From the NCBI GenBank assembly GCA_036405135.1, contig DASWYF010000018.1, positions 48,248 to 112,247 on the forward strand: 64,000 nucleotides of DNA. The letters run 5' to 3'. Position numbers and translations under genes: made by a program. This stretch comes from Verrucomicrobiia bacterium. Lineage in GTDB: Bacteria > Verrucomicrobiota > Verrucomicrobiia > Limisphaerales > JAEYXS01. The notes beneath the pieces were generated by a model. That model saw nothing but the letters and a program-made list of their open reading frames with translations, was not told the DNA's origin and made no database searches. Shown here one piece after another: positions 53,401 to 60,270 of the stretch (within the stretch, counting starts at the first letter, position 1; each line of letters starts with the position of its first letter).

Positions 53401-55236
53401 TTCCGGCAAAACAAGTTTCGCTTTCACAGTCAGGCCTTGCCCTTGGGGTAATGGACTGATGACTGTTGTTTTTCCGGCTTCGACACGGACGAATCCCATC
53501 AATGCTCCATTAGAAAAGATAGTCTCGATATGAGGCCGTGAAACCGTATGCGGAGGAGGAGATTGCGCCCACAACACACGATACTCACCAGGCGGAATAT
53601 TCTCAAAGGTGTAACGTCCTGTGCTCTCCAGTACGGAATAGAACTTGGAATCATTGACCAGAACCGGGCCGTTCGCTACTGCCAGCAGCAAAGGCGACAG
53701 TTTCAGGTAACCACCTTTTCTCGAAGCTGCTTCCACCGCCAAAGTGCCCTCTACACGTCCCCATGGTTCCAAACGTATCACGGGCTGTGCGCGGAAATCT
53801 TCGACTTTGATTTGAGCGAAGCCTTGGGGATACGAGACCATGACGAAGAGAACTCCTTTCTCATCAGGCAGAGAGAAGCTGCCCTTGCCATCCGTCTCTG
53901 CAGTTTGGAAATCAAAAAGGTTGCCGGCACCGAATCCGCGAGTGGTGACTTTCGCACCTGAAGCGAGTTGTCCATCAGGCAGCAGGACCTTGCCCATAAG
54001 ATTTGTAGATAAGGATGGAGTGTCTAAATTTTTGCCGGTGCTCTTGACTTCTGAAGCAGCTGGCACGACCGCAGGCGAAGGTGCCTGCGCACCCGTCAAA
54101 CCGACTAATCCCAAAGCTAACAGCAACACTGCCGCCAAACCGGACCATTTCGTTGGCAAACGGAAGGAGGCGATCCGCTTCAGGCGTTCGGCCATCTGTT
54201 GACGGTCTTCCACAATGCCCACCAAGCCGGGGATGGGTTTGGCTTGGCTGATATTCTCAAGCAGTTTGAGGATTGTCTGGCCGTAGTTCCGACCTTCCAT
54301 CTCACCGCTGTAGATCAAGGCGAGCTCATCGCAAGCCAGTTCGCGATCGGCACGCAAACGGGCAAAGGCGAGCCAGATGAAAGGATTGAACCAGTGGATG
54401 ATTTGCAAGCCGGTCACCAGCCAGTTCAGCCACATATCGCCGCGCTTCACATGCGCAAGCTCGTGCAGGAAAATGTGGCGGAGTTCAGCTTCACTGAAAC
54501 TCGTAGCGAGACCTTTCGGTAAAAGGAGTTGCAAGCGGAAGAGCCCGTAAATTGAGGGGCTTTGCAAGGCGTCCGTCTCGAGCAACTCGACATTGCGACG
54601 CACATCCATGATGTGCCGACACTCATCAAAGATTGACTTAGCCTCGCCTGATACTACCTGACAGCGGGTGGAGACAGAACGGTGAAAGCGAACCATCAAG
54701 AATAACAGATGTCCAACCAAAGCGCAGACACCAAGCATCCAAAAATAAAACAAAAGCGCCATGGGCCCAGTGACAGTGACATGAAGCGCCTTGTCTTCTG
54801 TCATGGCATCACCACGCACCTGAACAATTGAACCCGGTTGGGAAACCACCACTGGTGGCGCAACACTCGTCAATGGCTCCGAGGTCATCTCTGACCGATC
54901 ACGTGGGATAATTGTTTCTTCGACATCAGAGAGATGCTTTTCCAACTCCTTCTCATTTCCCGGCACAGTCAGAACCAGAAGTTCGGTCCCATCGGTCATT
55001 GGATGGTCAATTTGCGGGTAAAGGTTGGCCAAGCTAAAACTGCTGGGCGGGCGTATCGGCACCAACAGGCAAATCAACACGATCCACCACATCAGAAAAC
55101 GCCATCTAGCCGTGAGCTGTCTCAGGAATATCCGTTGAACCAACAAAACCAATAACACCAGCACCGTTGCCTGCAAGGAGAGCACAACAAGGCTCTGCAA
55201 AAACGGCGCGACCTTGAGGTAAAGATCGGCACTCAT
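50449..55236 (-). CDS. BlaR1/MecR1-like M56 membrane metalloprotease with giant repeat ectodomain
   Basis: A 1595-residue protein. The first 385 residues are an M56 (BlaR1/MecR1) protease: TM spans at about 12-35, 46-62 and 160-182, the zinc site HELAH (His258-Glu259-His262), a third ligand near Glu299 in ADRELACDE, and a further span at 365-384. In BlaR1 a penicillin-binding domain follows. Here there are about 1200 residues of repeated beta-sandwich domains of carboxypeptidase-regulatory type, with VSQPGSIV-, GRVEGTLAVEA-, PGEYRVLWA- and GRVFDAVTKQPI-like blocks. The phrase LEPWGRVEG or LQPWGRVEG recurs at both ends, which points to internal duplication. It probably senses a periplasmic signal and cleaves its repressor partner. 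It overlaps the BlaI-like gene by 4 bases. Confidence 0.9.
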   Translation of the reverse strand: MSADLYLKVAPFLQSLVVLSLQATVLVLLVLLVQRIFLRQLTARWRFLMWWIVLICLLVPIRPPSSFSLANLYPQIDHPMTDGTELLVLTVPGNEKELEKHLSDVEETIIPRDRSEMTSEPLTSVAPPVVVSQPGSIVQVRGDAMTEDKALHVTVTGPMALLFYFWMLGVCALVGHLLFLMVRFHRSVSTRCQVVSGEAKSIFDECRHIMDVRRNVELLETDALQSPSIYGLFRLQLLLPKGLATSFSEAELRHIFLHELAHVKRGDMWLNWLVTGLQIIHWFNPFIWLAFARLRADRELACDELALIYSGEMEGRNYGQTILKLLENISQAKPIPGLVGIVEDRQQMAERLKRIASFRLPTKWSGLAAVLLLALGLVGLTGAQAPSPAVVPAASEVKSTGKNLDTPSLSTNLMGKVLLPDGQLASGAKVTTRGFGAGNLFDFQTAETDGKGSFSLPDEKGVLFVMVSYPQGFAQIKVEDFRAQPVIRLEPWGRVEGTLAVEAASRKGGYLKLSPLLLAVANGPVLVNDSKFYSVLESTGRYTFENIPPGEYRVLWAQSPPPHTVSRPHIETIFSNGALMGFVRVEAGKTTVISPLPQGQGLTVKAKLVLPESSVGWDWSKVQISGRLISTSIREIFKADSFDFKNPHWESETYWDSQLKFRDYSQKNRAGGEIIFENVTPGEYSLLVVVFSAERPAQTAADDMIVMTSIGGVERAAVLIPEKKSSDQAEHDLGELILTKPAVKTSAPAQSEKKSTSDASAQQPATSTEAAQLRVRVLDNDSGQPLSEATVRNGRTVATTDKDGYASVPKPAASNAPFMYEIRIRRSGYAARELKWSSLQQDKQSDIPDEYTTRLDKGRTIGGQVRDETGKGIPEATVEISGPSRSVMMERERLLEGHAFAKVTTDAQGKWIFNQAPKKFEDLQFFVTHPQYEKHSYRIDLANEPTTGPLKLRMADLASMNAVMTLKAGIAISGRVVDEAGNPVAGVRITINQQWNESTGNITNGADGRFHISNASGPRFVIDGLPPKTMALTLQATGYASKMEAIPLDPPPKEFSIVMLPGRTLRGIVMNTDGTTITNGFFAVDSPTGMGQRPYSFTTRTDAEGRLVWTSAPVEPITASLSAPGYLPQRVTNWVADGVEKKVILTRASNVSSVKVFKGRVFDAVTKQPIKDFYLQWEALGASSIPNPTRFTSENYRMPVSFSGNSIKATFTASGYQPLITTFTTAQLEKDQDVFLEPGKDYEGKVLLPDGTPAIGASVVFSTARFNATVGDRRFITYNGPKAIDVDNNGVFRHPQTGGCLGIAAAHEQGVAMVSPEEFKKNPVIRLQPWGRVEGQLQIGEKIGAGEDMWLRTLGTGSGNNLELSGARFSTKTDAAGRFVFEYVPPGEYKIFRIVKAGPVVPVDDSLGQAELLAKSHGGSFSHDTVVVVAPGQKVNVSLGGKGALVRAKVFMPEKAPFDWAGTSLFARLEKSPVQWPWQVEKRAPKPGENVQYMRTEAYRSAAKARQEYAFSVNADGSISVYDVPPGNYRLELRVERKLDPNSNVVFRGPRMIAGFTNDVVVIPAGKLTDLGELMLIKPEVRLLPQSNSEATNKK

Positions 55237-55616
55237 TTGCCATCCCCTTTCTTGTCCAGCAACCGTTTCAACTCAGCAAGTTCCTTGGGGCTGAGTTTTT
55301 TCTCCTCTACGAAATGAGCGAGCATCGGTTGCAAGGAACCGCCGAAGACGCGTTGGAGGAAGGACTCAGCCTCGGCACGCACGCAATCGCCCTCCTGAAC
55401 CAGTGGGCTATAGAGATAGGCGCGGCCATCTTGCTGATAGGCGAGCGCTTTCTTTTTCACGAGCCGGTTCAGGAGGGTTTTGGCGGTTTTCGGATGCCAG
55501 GAGGGATCTTGGCTAGTGAGAGCCTCGATGATCTCATGCGCGGTCAGCGGCGAGCGCTGCCACAAGACTTTCATGATCTCCCATTCTGTGTCCGAAATAC
55601 GGGGCGGTAGTTCCAT
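55233..55616 (-). CDS. BlaI/MecI-type repressor
   Basis: A 127-residue winged-helix repressor. The N-terminal domain shows ISDTEWEIMKVLWQRSPLTA and HPKTAKTLLNRLVKKKAL, and a DGRAYLYSPLV wing. The C-terminal dimerisation helices end KKLSPKELAELKRLLDKKG. BlaI-type repressors bind TACA/TGTA palindromes and are removed by proteolysis triggered through the M56 partner. Both are present here: the operator-like sites lie 20-54 bases upstream, and the M56 gene starts on the stop codon (ATGA overlap). No beta-lactamase is adjacent, so the controlled target is open. Confidence 0.93.
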   Translation of the reverse strand: MELPPRISDTEWEIMKVLWQRSPLTAHEIIEALTSQDPSWHPKTAKTLLNRLVKKKALAYQQDGRAYLYSPLVQEGDCVRAEAESFLQRVFGGSLQPMLAHFVEEKKLSPKELAELKRLLDKKGDGK

Positions 55617-55635
55617 GGCGTCTGCGGTTAATGAT

Positions 55636-55670
55636 TACAGATGTAGTCTAGTGTATGGATTACACTTGTA
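55636..55670. promoter_or_regulatory. BlaI-type operator pair
   Basis: Two palindromic boxes, TACAGATGTA (55636-55645) and TACACTTGTA (55661-55670), 25 bases apart, upstream of the BlaI-like gene. Between them AGTGTA (55650-55655) pairs with TACACT (55661-55666). TACA/TGTA is the known BlaI/MecI recognition core. Confidence 0.75.
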
Positions 55671-55862
55671 AACAAATATTTCAACAACCGGCGAAGAATT
55701 CTTAACTGCTTCTTTTCCATCAACTATCAACCGCGCTGGCTTGACACTCTGGCAACCCCTTCGGGATAGTGCAGCGCATCAGCCCGGCAGCGGTTTTGGC
55801 GCAGGCGCAATGTGTGTGCCTCGAGACACCCAAAGCGCCGGGCTTTTGGGAAGCTGTTTTGC

Positions 55863-57116
55863 ATGGATATCGTGTTCAAATGCCCGGTCTGCCAGCAGGA
55901 ACTGGCGGTGGAATCCTCCCTTGCGGGAGCGGCCCTCTCCTGCCCTTCGTGTGAGAAGCCGATCACCATTCCGAAAACGGATTCGCCCGAAGCCAGAACG
56001 GTGGATCAGGCGGACACCATTTTCCTCAGCAAGACGCCATCTGCACCACAATCCAACAAACCCATCCGCGTGCATCCGATCAATAAGCCGGGCGGTTCGC
56101 CGGAGGTATCGCATCAGGATGCGAGGCTGGCGATGAAGCTCTCGGATGCCGTGCGCGCCATCCGCACGGAGGTGGCCAAGAAGATCGTGGGCCAAGACGA
56201 CGTGATCGAGCAGTTGCTCATCGCCATCTTTGCACGCAGCCATTGCTTGCTGGAGGGTGTGCCCGGTCTGGCGAAGACTTACATGGTGAAGAGCGTGTCC
56301 GAAGCGATGAATTTTTCCTTTCATCGTGTGCAGTTCACACCGGACCTGATGCCTGCGGACATCACAGGCACAGACGTTATTCAAGAAGACCCGGTCACGG
56401 GGCATCGCCGGTTGACATTCCTGAAAGGACCGATTTTCGCGCAGATGATTCTGGCGGACGAAATCAACCGCTCGCCACCAAAGACGCAAGCGGCGTTGCT
56501 GGAAGCGATGCAGGAACATTCCGTCACGGTGGGTGGACAGACCTTCAAGCTGGAGGAACCGTTCTTCGTGCTCGCCACGCAAAATCCTGTCGAACAGGAA
56601 GGCACGTATCCCCTGCCCGAGGCGCAACGGGATCGCTTCATGTTCCACGTGAAGGTCGGTTATCCAAGCCGCGAACAGGAGCGTGAGATCATCCGTCGCA
56701 CGACGAGTGCGTTTTCAGCAGACATCGTGCCGGTGCTGACAGGTGAGGAAGTCATCGAGTGCCAAAAGATCGTGCGCAAGGTGCCGGTGCCGGATCATGT
56801 CACGGATTTCGTATTGGACCTCGTCCGCCGCAGCCGTCCGGATGAGGGCGATGCCCTGCCCTTCATCAAGGAACTGGTGGCGTGGGGACCTGGTCCTCGT
56901 GCGTGCCAGCAGCTCATCCTGGGCGGCAAGGTGCGCGCCATCTTGCAAGGGCGCTTCCACGTGACCATCGACGATATCCAAACGCTGGCCTACCCGGTGC
57001 TGCGTCATCGTATCGTGCCGACGTTCAACGCGGAGGCCGAAGGCATCTCGGTGGATACGATCATCGGTAAGATTCTCGAAGCGATACCGAAGGGTGAGGC
57101 GAAGACGGTGCTGTGA
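55863..57116 (+). CDS. MoxR-family AAA+ ATPase with N-terminal zinc ribbon
   Basis: A 417-residue AAA+ ATPase. ATG 55863 gives an N-terminal CxxC...CxxC zinc ribbon ([10 protein letters not shown] and [10 protein letters not shown]), then a Pro-rich linker to about residue 95. The ATPase core has Walker [10 protein letters not shown], Walker [21 protein letters not shown], sensor region [13 protein letters not shown] and the arginine-finger block [13 protein letters not shown]. MoxR proteins act as chaperones that, with VWA-domain partners, mature other proteins. The downstream genes (DUF58 and two VWA membrane proteins) are the typical partners. The extra zinc ribbon is unusual for standard MoxR and may dock a partner. 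Confidence 0.92.
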   Translation: MDIVFKCPVCQQELAVESSLAGAALSCPSCEKPITIPKTDSPEARTVDQADTIFLSKTPSAPQSNKPIRVHPINKPGGSPEVSHQDARLAMKLSDAVRAIRTEVAKKIVGQDDVIEQLLIAIFARSHCLLEGVPGLAKTYMVKSVSEAMNFSFHRVQFTPDLMPADITGTDVIQEDPVTGHRRLTFLKGPIFAQMILADEINRSPPKTQAALLEAMQEHSVTVGGQTFKLEEPFFVLATQNPVEQEGTYPLPEAQRDRFMFHVKVGYPSREQEREIIRRTTSAFSADIVPVLTGEEVIECQKIVRKVPVPDHVTDFVLDLVRRSRPDEGDALPFIKELVAWGPGPRACQQLILGGKVRAILQGRFHVTIDDIQTLAYPVLRHRIVPTFNAEAEGISVDTIIGKILEAIPKGEAKTVL

Positions 57117-57123
57117 TCTAAGC

Positions 57124-57208
57124 ATGAGGTATGAATTATGAAGTATGATTTGCGAGTTCGTAAACGTGCTTCGAGTTTCACTTCATACCTCATAATTCAT
57201 ACTTCATA
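57124..57208. repeat. Inverted AT-rich repeat between moxR-like and DUF58 genes
   Basis: ATGAGGTATGAATTATGAAG begins at 57124 and a near-reverse copy, CTTCATACCTCATAATTCAT, begins at 57181. The pair could fold into a long hairpin ahead of the GTG start of the DUF58 gene. Confidence 0.6.
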
Positions 57209-57220
57209 ACTCTTTCCCAC

Positions 57221-58120
57221 GTGGCTCACGTCGCAAATCTCCTTTCGCCCACTGACCTGCAGAAGATTTCCAATCTGCAAGTGGTGGCGCGTCTGGTGGT
57301 GGAGGGCTTCTTCTCGGGTTTGCACAAGTCACCGCACAAGGGTTTCAGCGTCGAGTTCGCGCAGCATCGCCAATATGTGCAGGGCGATGAGATACGGCGG
57401 CTGGACTGGAAACTCTTCGGCAAGACGGACCGCTATTATATCCGTGAATACGAGGAGGAGACGAATCTCCGCGCGACCATCCTACTGGATCAAAGCGGTT
57501 CGATGAATTACGGGAACGAGAACGGCGTGACAAAGCATCACTACGCCTCGCGCCTCGCGGCTTGCCTCTCCTACCTGATGATGCAGCAGCGGGATAGCGT
57601 GGGCCTCGTCACATTTGATACAGAGATCCGCCGCTTCATTCCACAGCGTTCCGGTGTCGGGCATTTGCGCGTGATGCTGGATGAACTGGATCAGAGCAAG
57701 CCAGCGGGTGAAACGGAGTTGAGCGATGTCTTCCGCAGCCTTGTCCCGCGCATCCAACGGCGTGGTTTGCTTATCATCATCTCGGATTGTTTTGCGACAG
57801 TGAAGGATCTCATCACGGCGCTCGCGCATTTCCGCGCGGCGAAGCATGAGATCGTCCTCTTCCAGATCATGGATCGCGATGAACTGGAGTTTCCGTTCGA
57901 ATCGTGGACACGCTTTGAATCGCTGGAACAGGCGGATTGGCATCGGATGGTCGAACCGGCGCAATTCCGTGAGGCATATCTGGAGAACTTGGAGAAGTTC
58001 CAGAAGGAACTGGTGGATGGCTGCCGTAGGCATCGCATCGACCACGTCCGTCTCATCACCGATCAGCCTTATTCCGAGGCGCTCGCCCAATATCTGACCC
58101 GACGGCTGGGACGAGCATGA
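57221..58120 (+). CDS. DUF58 (VWA-like) protein
   Basis: A 299-residue DUF58 protein, the usual partner of MoxR. It starts at GTG 57221 (frame MAHVANLLSPTDLQKISNLQ). The defining block is EFAQHRQYVQGDEIRRLDWK, followed by a VWA-like fold with a metal-site motif LLDQSGSMNYG (DxSGS), the Thr in GETELSDVFRS and the Asp in IIISDCFA. It has no transmembrane segment. The gene overlaps the next by 4 bases (ATGA). Together with MoxR it probably forms a chaperone-like complex at the inner membrane; the client is not known. Confidence 0.92.
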   Translation: MAHVANLLSPTDLQKISNLQVVARLVVEGFFSGLHKSPHKGFSVEFAQHRQYVQGDEIRRLDWKLFGKTDRYYIREYEEETNLRATILLDQSGSMNYGNENGVTKHHYASRLAACLSYLMMQQRDSVGLVTFDTEIRRFIPQRSGVGHLRVMLDELDQSKPAGETELSDVFRSLVPRIQRRGLLIIISDCFATVKDLITALAHFRAAKHEIVLFQIMDRDELEFPFESWTRFESLEQADWHRMVEPAQFREAYLENLEKFQKELVDGCRRHRIDHVRLITDQPYSEALAQYLTRRLGRA

Positions 58121-60270
58121 GCTTCCTGAATTTCGCATTGCTCGCCGGTGTGTCAGCGGCCTCCATCCCGCTCATCATCCACCTGCTCCATCGCAGCCGC
58201 TTCCGCGTGGTGAAGTGGGGCGCGACGCATCTGATGGATGCCGCGCTCATCAAGAACTCGAAGCGCATCCGCATCGAGCAACTGCTGTTGCTGATCCTTC
58301 GCTGCCTCATTCCGGCGGTGCTCGCTTTTTGCATGGCGCGACCGGTCTTGAGCCAGTTGGCGGCACTCGCAGGTTCTTCCAAGACTTCGATGGTGTTGCT
58401 GTTGGATAACAGTTATTCAATGGAATCCGGCGGCAAGGACACAGGGAATTTTGTGCAAGCACGCACGACGGCGAGCGAAATCATCACGAGTCTTGGGCGC
58501 GGGTCTGACGTGGAAGTCATTTTGATGGCGGGGGAGAATCCTGAATTGGAGGCCATCCCGAACTTCGATCTGTCACGTCTCGGCAAAGCGGTGAATGAAC
58601 TGGATGCGGGATATGGCAAGGCCGATGTGGCAGCTTCTTTCGAGAAAGCGGCAGCGATGCTGGGCAAGATGCAGAACACCTACCGGCAGATCGTGGTGGT
58701 GAGTGATTTCCAGAAAGTAAGCTGGACGGAGGAAGATGCACCGACTCGCACGCGTGCATCGGAATTGCTCAAGGCTATGCCGTTGCCACCACAAGTGACT
58801 TTCGTGCATCAGGGGGTGGAAGGTCGTGATAATGTGAGTGCGGAATCGTTGGATTTCTCACGGCTCATCGTGGGTGTGCGCCAGCCTATTCAGGTGCGGG
58901 CGAATCTGCGAAACTTTGGCGAGCGGCAGTATTCCGATCTGCGTGTTTACTTCCGCGTGGATGGCACGGAGAAAGGGGCCTCGCAAATCTCGCTGGGGCC
59001 CGGTGAACGGCAGCAGGTGTTGTTCACCCATGCATTTGATACGGCAGGCTCGCACGTCATCGAAGTGGTGGCGGATGCGGATACGTTGAAAGCAGACAAT
59101 AGTTTTCAAGCGGCCATTCCAGTATGGGACACGGTGCCGGTGCTGCTCTACAACGGTGCGCCGAGTGTCGAGGCTTTGAAGGGTGAAACAGACTTTTTGG
59201 AGATTGCGCTGCAACCATTCGGCCAGGCGAAAGCGGATTTGACGGACCTGATCACCACAAAAGTCATCGATGGCGAGAATGACATCAAGGTGGAGGATTT
59301 GCCGAAGTATCGCACGATCGTGCTGGCGAATGTGCGGCAGCTTAGTGATCGCTGGGTGAAAGGGTTGCGCGATTTCGTGAACAACGGCGGTGGTTTGCTC
59401 ATCTTCCCCGGCGACCGCATTGATACGACGTGGTATAATCGCGTGCTGGCGAATGACAATCAGTTGCTTCCCCTGCCCCTTGCCTCCTTGAACGTGGGTG
59501 GCAACGGCAAGAAGACGACCAAGATCATCTCGCAGAATTATTCGCATCCGGCGATGGAGATGTTCAACGATCCGCGCAATGGCACGCTTTCCGATGGTGA
59601 AATTTTTACGTGGTTCAAGCTGGCCGAGCGCAAGGAAGAGCAGACGGTGAATGTGCTGGCGCGGTTCGAGACGGGTGAACCGTTCCTCGTGGAGAAGAAG
59701 CTGGGTGAAGGCCGTATCATCATGAGTGCGATCCCGTGTGATGTGGATTGGAGCAATTTGCCGGTGCGCTCGTTTTATCTGCCACTGTCACAACGGCTCG
59801 TCGTTTATCTCGCTTCCACAATTTTCCCGCCGCGTAATTTTGAAGTAGGTAAACCCGCAGCCGTATTCCTCGATAAAGCCGCCATCGGCAAGAAGGCGAT
59901 GATGGTGGATCCCTCGGGCCAAAAGCATGATGTCGCAGTGACGGATAAGGGCACGCGTGGTTTGGCAGAGTTCCGGGCTACGCAACGACCGGGGCAATAT
60001 CTGCTCACGGCACCGGATGGCAAGGTGACGCATTTCGTGGCGAGCACTTCGCGGCAGGAGTCCGATTTGCAACAGCTCTCGGCAGCAGAGCGAGAGACGG
60101 TGGCGAAGCCGTTTGAGGCGAAGGTCATCACGTCATTCAAAGAGTTTCAGGCACTGGATCGCAGCCGTCGTTTCGGCAGTGAATTGTGGAAGCCGCTGCT
60201 GTGGCTGCTCGTGGCCTTGCTCTTCAGCGAACTGCTGCTGCAACAGTGGATCACAAGGAGGCGGCGATGA
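58117..60270 (+). CDS. BatA-like VWA membrane protein
   Basis: A 717-residue membrane protein. The N-terminus is a BatA-type anchor with TM1 at about 3-23 (FALLAGVSAASIPLIIHLLH), then RVVKWGATHLMDAAL, and TM2 at about 55-75. A VWA domain (about 90-260) has MVLLLDNSYSME (DxSxS) but the rest of the metal site is less clear. Beta-rich segments follow (about 270-340), then a Rossmann-like segment with LLIFPGDRIDT. A final TM span (about 688-708) ends in basic residues. It overlaps the DUF58 gene and the next VWA gene by 4 bases each. Confidence 0.88.
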   Translation: MSFLNFALLAGVSAASIPLIIHLLHRSRFRVVKWGATHLMDAALIKNSKRIRIEQLLLLILRCLIPAVLAFCMARPVLSQLAALAGSSKTSMVLLLDNSYSMESGGKDTGNFVQARTTASEIITSLGRGSDVEVILMAGENPELEAIPNFDLSRLGKAVNELDAGYGKADVAASFEKAAAMLGKMQNTYRQIVVVSDFQKVSWTEEDAPTRTRASELLKAMPLPPQVTFVHQGVEGRDNVSAESLDFSRLIVGVRQPIQVRANLRNFGERQYSDLRVYFRVDGTEKGASQISLGPGERQQVLFTHAFDTAGSHVIEVVADADTLKADNSFQAAIPVWDTVPVLLYNGAPSVEALKGETDFLEIALQPFGQAKADLTDLITTKVIDGENDIKVEDLPKYRTIVLANVRQLSDRWVKGLRDFVNNGGGLLIFPGDRIDTTWYNRVLANDNQLLPLPLASLNVGGNGKKTTKIISQNYSHPAMEMFNDPRNGTLSDGEIFTWFKLAERKEEQTVNVLARFETGEPFLVEKKLGEGRIIMSAIPCDVDWSNLPVRSFYLPLSQRLVVYLASTIFPPRNFEVGKPAAVFLDKAAIGKKAMMVDPSGQKHDVAVTDKGTRGLAEFRATQRPGQYLLTAPDGKVTHFVASTSRQESDLQQLSAAERETVAKPFEAKVITSFKEFQALDRSRRFGSELWKPLLWLLVALLFSELLLQQWITRRRR

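Noticed and set aside
55233..55616. A beta-lactam resistance locus
   Set aside because: The BlaI/BlaR1-like pair has no beta-lactamase or penicillin-binding sensor domain, so resistance cannot be claimed.
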